From contig WIXG01000223.1 in NCBI GenBank assembly GCA_009869945.1, forward strand, positions 1 through 64,000: 64,000 nt of DNA, given 5' to 3'. Made by a program: the position numbers and the translations under genes. Below, piece after piece: positions 38,801-64,000 of the stretch. This DNA is from Mesaphorura yosii (lineage: Eukaryota > Arthropoda > Collembola > Poduromorpha > Tullbergiidae). The notes below the pieces were generated by a model that searched no databases, had not been told where the DNA came from, and was given only the letters and a program-made list of their open reading frames with translations. Position 1 is the first letter of the stretch; each line of letters starts with the position of its first letter.

Positions 38801-41124
38801 GCCTGCCTGTTGGTCTTGAGTGGGTAAATTTGGTTGATGTGAGCGCTGAGTTGAGATTAAGAATAATGATTCTTGGTCATCAAGGTGTGTGTTTTTATTT
38901 TCCCTTCCGCCGTCTTTCCGCCCTGAATTGCTTCGCAAATGCGCTAATTTACACCTTGGAAAGGAAGTTGAGAGAAATCTTGGCGTGGCAGTAAATAGCA
39001 ATAACAGCAGCAGCAGAAGCAAGCTAAAAACAGCCAGAATGGAAAGATTAAGAGTGAAAACTTAATGGTCTTTTTATGGGATCTTTTAATTGAAATCAAC
39101 GCTGGGCTGGCTGGAGAAAGTGCGAGCGCGAGAACTTTCTTTGGCACGGGCAGGAGCAAATCACATTTTTCTTCTGTTCTCCACTTTCCTCGGAGCAGTT
39201 TACATCTTTTATTGTTTTAAACAGTCTTTGGAGAGAAGTTTGCCTTTCTCAATAATTATGTGCAGTCCTCGTTTGGTTGTTCCGAGCCGGCTATGAGCTC
39301 AAGGTAGCAGAAATAGACCAGAACTAAGACACTGCGAGAGACCTTTTATTGGCCTTTGCGCAGTGCAAGTAAATGCCAAATGCCCGCTGTTAGAGTTTCA
39401 TCTTGATTTTTTTCGACTCTGCATGGCATGCTGCATAAAATGAAACAAATGCCATTTAAGTTCCAGAAGTTCAAGAAAACTTTGCGCTGTTTGCGACTTG
39501 AGGAAGCCTGTGCGAGATTTCTTTTATTTTTATTGTTCCCTTTTCTATTATACTTACGATCTGTTTTACTTAAAAATTCTATTTTTGCACACAACCAGAC
39601 GCCAAGGCACATTGCCCGCCGTAACGACAATGACTTGATTTTGCACTTTTAATCTCCGCGGTCCCCGTTTGCATAAATCTCGATTCTTTTCGCTGCTGCT
39701 GGACTAAGGAGCGACAGCAAACGTGAATGACGAGAACGATCATTGACTTAATTTAAAGCATTAAGCTAGACAGAGAAGTAATCATAATAATTTTAATGTT
39801 ATGACCTCAGTTGCTGGTTTACTGTGCTTACTTCTTCTGGAAATGAGGCTAGAATGGAAAAATTTAAATTAAAAATAAGTAACTTCGAAAGCTTCTGTGC
39901 ACTTGAGCCCATTAATAAAGTCATTTTGCGCGTCTTGAGTGTCCTCCTCTCATCTACCATTCAATTATGCCCACGATGATTATAAATGTGTAATTCGCAC
40001 ATGCATAAACAACAGCAAGTCGTGCTCGCTTCCAGGCCAAGCCAGGTGCCACGTTGACGATTGAGCACTCCGTAACTGGGTCTAAGAGACTCGTAATTTG
40101 AAAACCTTAAATTAAATGTGGTCGCTCCTCTTCACCGTCTTCATCTCCATTTTAGAGCGTCGTAAAGATGAGTTATTGGGACTGACAACATTCATAATTA
40201 AATTATTATTAGCAATTTGAGTTCCGAAGCAGTCGCTTGGAACGCAAATTTTTCCATCTTCACAGTTGTGCACTTCGCAGCGAGAGTGCATTCTTCTTGG
40301 CATGTGAAATATATCTCGGTACGCGCGTTGCTCTTTGCTGATTGAGCCGTGTAAATGCTCGTAACTCGCATTGTTACGCATTTTATGTGGCTATAAAACA
40401 AAATGATGAGCCATGCACGTTTATGCGCACAGCCAAAAATAGTCAAATCGTTTAAGCGATTGTTGTCAGGTATAACTTTGACCGCGGCTTGAGTTTGGCT
40501 AACGATGTCAATGTCAAAGTCCTTCTTCATAGAACCAGCAGTATGCAGAAGTCGTTTAAAGCTATTAAACAGCGGGAAAATATTAATTAAACCCTTAAAA
40601 ATATAGACTTCAGAAATGTTCACGCCTCAGCAGTCGCAATCACGAATGTGGTCATAATAATTAAATTCTCGAAGCTTCAAATGCAGTATGCATAGGATTT
40701 TTGCGAAATGCAAAATGCGAATGTGGAACCGCATTAATAATGATCTCCCATACTTCATGCCTAATCTTTCAATTACTAATTTTCAAGAGAAATCCTGCTT
40801 CCCGCTGAGATTTCGTTCGCACATTTGTGGCTTCACGCTTCACTTCTTTCGATGCAATCTTCCTTCGCATTCCTCTCCTTCCAATTCGTACATTTAACTA
40901 CCCTTTGTTGATTGGATGTCACTCATGCAATGCATTTGTATTTTGAATTCGCAGAGGGATCGGAGAAGCACAATGAAGTAGTCAAGAACGAAGAGTTAAC
41001 CAGTGGCGGCGTCCGATCGGGCGGCGGTGGTCTCAGCAGTTCCATCCCAAGGTGGACCCCGCACCTAGCAGCACTTCTCCTCGTACTAATCACCATTGCA
41101 AATCCCTTCTGGAGGGTACGGTAA
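5736..41124 (+). CDS. Ephrin: Ephrin (3' five coding exons; 5' end outside window)
   Basis: This encodes the membrane-tethered ligand of Eph receptor tyrosine kinases, which guides axons and sorts cells by contact. The five exons are 5736-5871, 35279-35447, 35601-35714, 36769-37014 and 40955-41124. All have GT-AG junctions and agreeing phases, and they give 277 residues in the window. The first three carry the ephrin receptor-binding domain, including FRIDNTDHIIDVN, the IICPVY strand, YDTCRI, AVCDKP, FTPQPGGLEF, GGRCS and VVFKVCC, with the conserved cysteines present. A Ser/Thr/Pro-rich stalk follows. The end is a hydrophobic stretch (HLAALLLVLITIANPF) stopping four residues later, which fits a GPI-anchor signal rather than a B-type ephrin with a cytoplasmic tail. 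The signal peptide and start codon lie left of the window. The large introns contrast sharply with those of the neighbouring projectin. Confidence 0.93.
20601..20899 (-). pseudogene. Possible decayed coding segment, origin unknown
   Basis: Two neighbouring open stretches on the - strand (20765-20899 and 20601-20720) have protein-like composition, including IIEDDLSEMGKEAVIRG in the first and NDGYPGIKLLIAPGNG in the second. Each is closed by a stop and they lie in different frames. A 68-codon open frame also runs on the + strand (20694-20900), so chance openness is a real alternative. I recognise no family. It is listed only because the composition differs from the surrounding intron. Confidence 0.15.
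33872..33902. other. GC-rich imperfect hairpin inside ephrin intron
   Basis: GGCAGTC and CCGG on the left pair with CCGG and GACTGCC on the right, around a 4-base loop and with a 5-base bulge on the left arm. It stands out against an AT-rich intron. The arms are too short for a typical microRNA precursor. It may be chance or the tip of an old foldback repeat. Confidence 0.4.
35279..35447 (+). CDS. Ephrin: Ephrin exon b: central receptor-binding domain
   Basis: The acceptor is gtaagcag and the donor is GTAAGTTT. The frame begins VSKEEYDTCRIT and continues through AVCDKPYKLMYFTITF and FTPQPGGLEFRPGQDYYFI. It carries two of the fold's conserved cysteines and the loop region that contacts Eph receptors. 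The exon ends in phase 1, and the next exon supplies the rest of a serine codon. Confidence 0.95.
35601..35714 (+). CDS. Ephrin: Ephrin exon c: C-terminal part of receptor-binding domain
   Basis: The acceptor is gcgtttcag and the donor is gtaagtcc. It encodes TSSRDDLHRRVGGRCSSEN and MKVVFKVCCQ, the final strand and last conserved cysteines of the ephrin domain. The intron before it is only 153 nt. Confidence 0.95.
36769..37014 (+). CDS. Ephrin: Ephrin exon d: Ser/Thr/Pro-rich stalk
   Basis: The acceptor is taatttag and the donor is gtaagtgc, with phases matching both neighbours. The product is low complexity: TTTGAPALPSGPRLP, a serine run, repeated TTS/STT, then RPPPSKNYNNNAN. It forms a flexible, probably O-glycosylated linker between the binding domain and the membrane anchor. 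A 3.9 kb intron follows. Confidence 0.88.
37015..40954 (+). other. Ephrin intron, 3.9 kb
   Basis: This lies between the donor at 37015 and the acceptor at 40953-40954. It contains no recognised gene. A (CAG)4 run sits at 39005-39016. Open frames at 38566-38994 (+) and 38559-38798 (-) overlap each other and look like chance. Confidence 0.75.
40955..41124 (+). CDS. Ephrin: Ephrin terminal exon: GPI-anchor signal and stop
   Basis: The acceptor is ttcgcag and the stop TAA is at 41122-41124. After a hydrophilic linker with a glycine-rich patch (GGVRSGGGGLSSS), a hydrophobic stretch of about 18 residues ends in NPFWRVR and the stop. Small residues followed by a C-terminal hydrophobic tail are the usual layout of a GPI attachment signal. 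No PDZ-binding or tyrosine-containing cytoplasmic tail is present. Confidence 0.9.
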
Positions 41125-41200
41125 AAGGGGCGCCGTGTTAGTAAACTTATTAAAAGTAACCTAGGCCATAGTATTAAAGTTCTCAATTAACAACACACCG

Positions 41201-41282
41201 AATAAATAAGCGAAGTGTAATTCTAGATTGTACATACGCGAGTGCGTGGTTCAGGAATTTGATCAAAGTGCGGCACAATAAA
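41201..41282 (+). terminator. Candidate ephrin poly(A) signals
   Basis: AATAAA occurs at 41201-41206 and again at 41277-41282, 77 and 153 bases past the ephrin stop. Either could serve as the cleavage signal. The hexamer is common in AT-rich DNA, so the assignment is by position only. Confidence 0.45.
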
Positions 41283-44200
41283 CCCGTAATTGTAACCCAC
41301 TTTTAAATACTTAATCACACAATGAAGAAATGACACATTTGTTCTCTCTTGTCGCTATTAAATCGTACTCAATCCTAGCAAATAAGGAGTTAAGAGTGAC
41401 GCGTGAACCACAAGAAATATCTTGAAAATAACCAAAAATAATTTGCATCGTCGTTCTTCGCTTAAGTTTTATCCTTTTCGTGTGCGCCGTGTTTGATTGC
41501 ATGTACTGAATGTAAACTGTGTAAATGCGTCATGATGCTAATTAGTTAAGTACCATTGCCGTACCAGTAAGAAAGCGACGCGAAGAATTAGTGAATCGAT
41601 CATGTTTGCGTTGCGCTTTGTCAAGTCGTCGTTTTCCGTCATTCGTCGCCATCATTTTCGTATTTCGCATTTTACAACCTTTCTCGTTTTCCTTTTCGAG
41701 TGTGGAAACTTTGTTCATTGTTCGTTTGCTAATTTATGACGTTTTTGTATCATCTTTCTAATCTCGTCCTTAAGAAATGAGGTATTCGTACACTGCTGTA
41801 AACACGTGTATAAACCACAAGACAATGTTAATATTTCATGTACTATACAATGCGTACGTATTTAAGGAATTGTTCATTGCTGCGATAGGATACGTTACAC
41901 AGGGAATCTGCGAATCTAATCCAGATTAGGCTAATCACTAAATTAGATGTACCCGTTTTAGCAAAATAGTATTAAGCTTGAAGTAACATGGTTTTAACCG
42001 TATAACTTAAAATTGTTTTTTTTTAGATCAACTCAAGTCAAAATCACAAATCCGAAAACTGCATAAAATTGTACTCGTACAGAAATAATCTTTGAAATTG
42101 TACCCACTCAGAAAGTATATTCTAGTTCTAAATTCAAATTGGAGTTAATATTACGATGACTCGATATACGACACTTATTCTTTAATAGCGTACCCACATT
42201 TGTCACACACCAATTTATACGAAGACTGTCCCTTATTGGAAATAAATATTTTATGTATAGACAGAAACACCGAGTCGTTCGCATTGCTGATCCAGTCGAC
42301 TTCTCATCGAACTCAGGAATATTGCGTACGTATTGAAGTAGAACACAAGTTCCAAGTACTCGGAATGAAAAATGAACTCCTAAAATTGGCTTTTGTCTCA
42401 ATATCGATTTTCATCAGCATTTTTCTTTTAATTTGTTCATGTGAATGGAGCGGTTCATTCATGTCAATGGTAATGCCACAAATCAAACCAACCATTAATC
42501 ATTCCGTTCCCCAAATTAATGGAATGGCAATGCATTGCACAAATGCACGTTATATGAAACCTGATTGGAAAATCCAGTTCCGGACTACCAAGCAAATGTA
42601 AGGTGCTGGGCAAGGCAGGATGCACGCGTGTGATTAAAATGTGCTTCACAAGGAGCTTTTATTTCTGGCCAGCACTGCAGTTCATTATTGTTTATTTTGC
42701 GGTTTCATTTCTGCCTAAAAGTCACATTGGCGCTCAACGTTCAACGCACTTTCTTTCACTCTAGAATAGAATTAATGCATTCCATTAAGCCAATTCAGGA
42801 CTCGTGCACTCCTCCGTCTCATTCAGGAACTGGAACACATTGGCTGGATTTTTATAATTACGTTATGCAAATTAAGCTGTACTTGCACCATTGCACCAGG
42901 ACGAGACGAGATGAACGGACCGATTCATCAATAGCAATAGACCGCGGATAACCCATTTGATAGTTTTAATAAGAACAAGTTGAGGAAGAAAATTCAAATT
43001 AAAATCGTGAAAATGAGTAACGAACACGGGCCTGCGCCGCCTCGGCCGGTCAAATTCGTATTTGAAGTGAGACAGCGAGCGGCATGATTTTATGACCGTT
43101 TTGACAGCCATGATTTCGCTTTGAAACGAATACAAGATTACAGTAATAGTAGAACACGAAATTCGAGATTGGAGTTTCATAATACACAATTAATAATGAT
43201 TCTCCTGACTTATCTAATTTGATCTAATACCATGGCCGAGGTGTGCTGCGGCCTCAAAGCTCGAGGTCTGTGCCTGAGATTGGCTCAAGCTTGATTATTC
43301 CGACCGTACACGCTGGCTGCCCTTTGAGCGTGTATCTGGAATCTAATCCATGCATCCCGATCTCGACTTGCTGCCTGCGAGCAGAGCTGAGCGGAGATAA
43401 AAGGGAAAAGGTAAAAGGATTTGCTTTAAACTTAATTTGATTTCGGTGCGGTACTCTGCTGCTCCGTGCCTTGGCGAGATGCATTTTTCCTCTTGAAAGA
43501 TAAATTCCATTCTCTGATTGTTTTTTCACTCGACTCACGTCTCCTCCGTTCACAAGTGAAAGAATAACAGTCTCGGCGCACGGCGACGGTAACGACGAAT
43601 TCGACAAGAGCGAAAAAAGATGATTGATGAAGGGCAAAAATAGTTAGACATCCAGGCCGATGATCATGACAGTCTGGAAGATTATTTTTCACAGGGAAGA
43701 CCGTGTAATTGAAAGAGCGATGAGTCCAGTTCCAGTCCAAAGGCTACTCTTATTCTGATTGAATTAACCCCACAACTAGTGAAGCAAGCCCGAGAAGAGT
43801 TCTGCACTCAATTATGTATCAATCAAAATTAATCTTCAATGAGCAGTCTCTCTTTTCGCCACTCGCAGTTTTACCGATTGAAAATTCAAACCACTCCGTC
43901 CGAATTGATTTGTTGAAAATTGGCCAGCGAGATTGATCACACATCACCTCAAGGCCTGCACAATTCTGCCAATTTACAGTAACACATTGTTTACGCTTCG
44001 CTTTCCCGAACGTGCTCCTTCATAACGAGCAGGAATAAATTGACGACGTGTCTATCTTCCTGCAAGCTGAGAAATCCACGAGCCTGAGAGTGGAAATCGC
44101 TCATCTTCCGGTATTTTGTGTTCCCCAGTCAAAATGCGTGTTAATAATCCTTGTTACAGACTTCAAGACCTGTCATCAGCAATCCATACAGTGCCGGTGT

Positions 44201-46926
44201 ATTTGATGCTCGGGAAAAGTGCGTGAGTCACAGAGCGTTGCCACACGTCCAGTTGTCATAACAACTTTTAAAGAACGCTCCCCTTCAACTTTGTCCTAAA
44301 AGGATTCCCGTCTTCCAGTTTCCAGGAAAGGCAGAAAAGGGCAAAAAATTAAATAAATCGAAATCGATTTATGCCAAGTGGCTTCATAAGACTCGGACAT
44401 TCTTTCAGACTTTCTCCTTCCTCCTTTCTTCACAGTTTCTGAACCCGAAGCGAGAAATTCAAAAGAGTCATTGATATTGCCAATATTTCGTTCACTTGGC
44501 GAACCTGACTTCCTTCCAACGAGATGGTTCTGTGAGTGCAGAAGTGGTCGGAATTCTTCCCCGTTTTATGAATAGAAGATGACAAGTAGTTTCTTCCCTC
44601 GTAAATCATGTCTTCGACGCTACGTTTGAATCTCCTTCCGTGGTTTTACTTTCCATTAGAAGACTATTTGTTATCGCATGGCATAATTCTTGACTTGAGG
44701 AGCGTCATCGTTGCAAAACAGAACAGCAATAAATTGATTTGTTATTTTTTTCCTCCTCTGGCGACGTCGCAAAAGTCAAAGTCTCGATCTTCGTCACTTT
44801 GAGTTATTAGTAAGCATTAAAAGTTGGTGAATCTGAAAAGTGAAGAATGAAATGATTAATAGCGTTCTTCGCAAGTATTGTAGCAGATTATATTACGGGA
44901 GAAACTTAGGCAGACTCATTCGCGTTTTCGAGATTGAACGCACAATTTGACGAACCTGATGAGCTAAAATCTGTGCACACTGTAGTGCTTTCCACGGCAC
45001 CGGTTTTGGTCGGAGTCGGAGTAGTCGTTGCCGCAGAAGTCATTCTGTGTTTAAGCTTACTGGAAGAGGTGTGACGAAGCTTCGGCGATATTCCGGCACT
45101 TGCGGAACACAAGATTATCGTATGGATGCGGTATTTCAATGCGCACATTACAAAACCCTTAAGAATATTTAATTTATAATTTAAAGAGTTCAATATTCGA
45201 TCGAAGTGATAAAATTGTAGAATCCTAGATCACATAAATTCTCATAGGTTGTGTTTCATTTCTATTGTGGAAAACTGGCTGTGTGAGGACATTTTAGCGT
45301 GCTTAACTGGTTTTGTAACTTAGAAATTGCTGCTATATTAACACCTTTAGTCCTCCGCATCATCAGATCTGGTCACCGAGATTGCATTTTTCTATCAAAT
45401 ACAATGTGCGCATTCGACGTTTTAGCTAACACCGTGTGTTCAAACTCCAAACCGTGCACTATTCCGCGACCCTGAACTCGACAGCGTTCCGTGAACTTGT
45501 GCACGCGACGTCGTGTCGCGCCTTAATTTAATTAGAATATAAGGTTCCAGTCAGCCAGCCTTCCGCTGACTGACTGTCTATTGGCATTTCTTTTAATATC
45601 TCAAATTTCACTACTCGTTCGCCTCTCGAATTGAGAAGTCCTGTGTTACTCGTGAGTTAGCAATATTCGTGCTATTAAAGCCAGAGAAAAATTTCACTTT
45701 GCCCCGCTTTTACGTGCACTTATTGCTCTCGCAACAGTTTGAGTCTCAAGCTGTTAAAAACTCGAACACCGTGCACTGATACAGCACGAGTAAGGAACTT
45801 TTGAGACTAGCTCCGGTGGGAGGTCGGAATCGGTTTCGCGCGGCACCGGAGCTTCCCGGAGTCGACTCCGATAAACGCGGTGCCGATGTCGGAGTCGAGC
45901 GGTGCTGGTGTCGCGACACCGCACTGGTGCTGACTCCGCTGTCGGTGCCGTGGGAAGCACTAGCACACTGACAATTACAAGAATAAGGAGAATGGGTGTT
46001 GTATGCCAAATTATAATTCATCTCGCTGGTGATATGCTATCCTGTATTGTATTTTTGCCTGACAGTTGAGGTGGTGGGGAGAAAGCAAAGATTATTATCC
46101 AAATGGGATGATACGTGCAAATTAGCATTTGTACAATGCACGTGCATGAGTTTCTTTCATAATTTCCTGTTGAAAAATTGAAAACACAGGTTACGCACAA
46201 TTCTGTCGAACCATTTTCGACCGTGCACGTAGAGTGCGGTTGACGGCAGTTCTGCAATGGATCACGCAATTTATGCGCTAACTAGAAGCAGTAAGTAACG
46301 AATTCCTGACGTGCGTTGGAAAAATTTGGAATTACACTTAAATTGGCTACCTGCTGTCGCTCTTCCGGCTGCGGCGCACGTGAATGGTGCAATTACTGTA
46401 TAGAAAAGTGTATTTCCCTTCCCAGGTCGTTTTTGTGAGGAAGCAATTTTCTTGCAAATAAGCTTCCAGGTTAATAGCGTTCGTACACAAGAAACTTGTT
46501 ATGAATTCAGAAAAATTGTTGCGTAATGACTTTCTGTTGTAGGAAAAGGCTTGTCGAAGTTTTCCGAGTTTGTAGTATGCAAAAACATGTCAATTGCCAA
46601 TATTTCGTAATGATTGCTATTAGGCCAATCTGACAAACTAAAGAAGACTCGGCATTTGCAGTGAACATGTAGGTGTGTCAGACTGTGTTTGAAAATTAAG
46701 ATGTAAACAGTGCTTTGGCGAACCCTATCATTTACACTCCTCCTCGGTGGCTCCGACTTAGAGTTTTGTGGTTATCATTGTTGACTTTCTTGTCTTTTTT
46801 CTATGCGAAATCATGTAAATTACAAGTTGGAGAAAGTTTACACTGCAAACGTTGGGATGGTCTGCCCACACAAATTATTGCCAGTCAAAGTTAATGAATT
46901 CTTGTGGTTCACAATCAAAATAGTAT
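41283..46926. other. Interval between the two convergent genes
   Basis: No recognisable gene lies here. It may include longer 3' UTRs of either gene. It is AT-rich except for a GC-rich patch at about 45810-45960. Confidence 0.6.
45810..45960. repeat. GC-rich palindromic low-complexity patch
   Basis: Within 150 bases there are two perfect 14-base palindromes, CGGAGTCGACTCCG at 45857-45870 and GGTGTCGCGACACC at 45907-45920. Further GGAGTCG, GGTGC and CACCGG words surround them. A related GGTCGGAGTCGGAGTAG lies at 45008-45024. The patch is CpG-dense against an AT-rich background. It may be a degenerate simple repeat built on CGGAGT, or a small GC island. Confidence 0.5.
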
Positions 46927-46932
46927 TTTATT
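46927..46932 (-). terminator. Nearest clear AATAAA downstream of the projectin stop
   Basis: TTTATT on the + strand reads AATAAA on the - strand, about 630 bases past the projectin stop codon. I saw no canonical hexamer closer to the stop. This is positional support only, and a variant signal could be used instead. Confidence 0.3.
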
Positions 46933-47558
46933 CCAGAGCCGGGACTTAATTGCTAGTCATTCACACATAAATTTGGCATCGCATAGCTAAGACGCCAAGC
47001 ACACAATGATTGTGCTACTAAATATCATGTTCGGCTGCCAATGTTTGATTTGAATATTTGATTCACTCGATTGTAATGTATCGGTTCAATTAAAATGAGC
47101 AACACATCGTCGTCAAATTAACATCATGTTTAGCATATCAACTAAAATTTGGCTAAATTCTAATTATCAGTCATGCTCACAACGTATACGTACATGTATT
47201 GATTAGAACTTGATTTTGCTCTTTCGAGCATTGACTAAATTGATAATTGAGAAGGGCTTTCGACTCACTGCCCCCAAGATGTTTCCAGAAGCTCACGACT
47301 CCAGATGACAAACTGCTTGAGAAGTGGAAGAGAGGCATTTGATGGTCTTTGTAGAGGCATGGTATTTTGTCAAGTAATTCGTGCACCAAGGAGCGTGGAC
47401 ACTTGGAAACAACCGAGTTGCAGTTGAAGATAAAACAAAGTCGTCTTCGATAAGCCTTGGTTTAAAATTGAGTACAACTAAGCAAGACCCTGATTAATTA
47501 TGAGTAATTGAGTAAATGTGTTGAAGGGGTTGGTTGATTGCATACTTAACTAAATAGC

Positions 47559-63603
<16,045 letters not shown>

Positions 63604-64000
63604 CTGAAGGGGAAAAATAGAAATTAAGTAAATACTCCAGAATTCTGAACAAGTTCAGGCCAGCATACAGGCTATGTATGTCTAGAAGCATTCCTAGGGT
63701 AAGGAATAGGGCACAGGATATAATCCCAATGTCACCATCAGGGCCTATGTAATTCTCACTAAAAATGCTTGTACAAGGCCTCATTCATGCGAATGCATGA
63801 GTGCATTCGTCTCGAGTCAAAGGAACCAATGTCGCAGGCCTCCGCGCTGTCCTCAAAGCGATCATAGACTTCTTATGGAAGGAGATTGTACTTCCCAAAC
63901 GCTCCATGTGCCTTGAAAGTTCAAGCGAACCGTTCTCAGAAGTACAATATCCAGGCACATCAGCTCCTAGTACGACAATGCTAAGCCAGTGGAAGCGAAT
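63604..64000 (-). other. Projectin intron, incomplete at window edge
   Basis: The acceptor (CCCCTTCAG) lies at 63604-63612. The intron continues past the right edge and is at least 397 nt. Half of it is the dispersed repeat, and the remainder (63613-63789) has no recognised content. Confidence 0.8.
63802..64000 (-). repeat. Dispersed repeat copy 2 in projectin intron, opposite orientation
   Basis: This is the reverse-complement partner of 58370-58569. It runs to the window edge, so its outer end is not seen. Its inner end carries an 8-bp hairpin, CGAATGCA and TGCATTCG around a 4-base loop (63790-63809), the left half of which lies just outside the similarity to copy 1. Confidence 0.85.

Noticed and set aside
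38559-38994. 142-codon (+) and 79-codon (-) frames in the ephrin 3.9 kb intron
   Set aside because: Overlapping antisense frames without motifs or splice support.
47177-47389. 70-codon - strand frame downstream of the projectin stop
   Set aside because: It follows the in-frame TAA of the last Ig, has no Ig or FN3 signature and no acceptor in phase; more likely 3' UTR or intergenic.

Overview
This is a eukaryotic window, almost certainly from an arthropod. It carries two recognisable animal genes arranged tail to tail: an ephrin on the + strand and the 3' part of projectin/twitchin (Drosophila bent, C. elegans unc-22) on the - strand. Both proteins read most like their insect versions. The sequence is AT-rich outside exons, and the projectin introns are mostly 57-91 nt, as in compact arthropod genomes. 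I cannot name the species.

Layout. Bases 1-1250 are a short, GC-richer accessory patch. It holds a foldback (hairpin) element at 1-226, a candidate small coding exon on the - strand at 278-488, an unidentified open segment at 617-879, and a small tandem repeat. The ephrin gene enters from the left. Its first exon in the window is 5736-5871, followed by a 29.4 kb intron and then exons at 35279-35447, 35601-35714, 36769-37014 and 40955-41124. The signal-peptide exon must lie to the left of the window. The interval 41125-47558 separates the two 3' ends and holds a GC-rich palindromic patch near 45.8 kb. From 47559 to 63603 the - strand carries 43 coding exons of projectin, about 3,778 residues plus stop. 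They encode alternating fibronectin-III (FN3) and Ig domains, then a complete MLCK/titin-family kinase, then five Ig domains. The 5' half or more of the gene lies to the right of the window. I checked every projectin and ephrin junction for GT-AG signals and for reading phase, and the phases agree throughout. That check exposed a 27-nt microexon and a 57-nt exon inside what first looked like a 1.36 kb intron.

The two genes do unrelated jobs: ephrin is a cell-surface guidance ligand, projectin a giant sarcomere protein. Their neighbourhood may still be informative, because both map to the small fourth chromosome (Muller element F) in Drosophila. The other main observation is a ~200 bp dispersed repeat present in two projectin introns in opposite orientation, flanking 16 exons. 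I found no rRNA, confident tRNA, CRISPR array, recognisable transposase or recognisable virus-like element.
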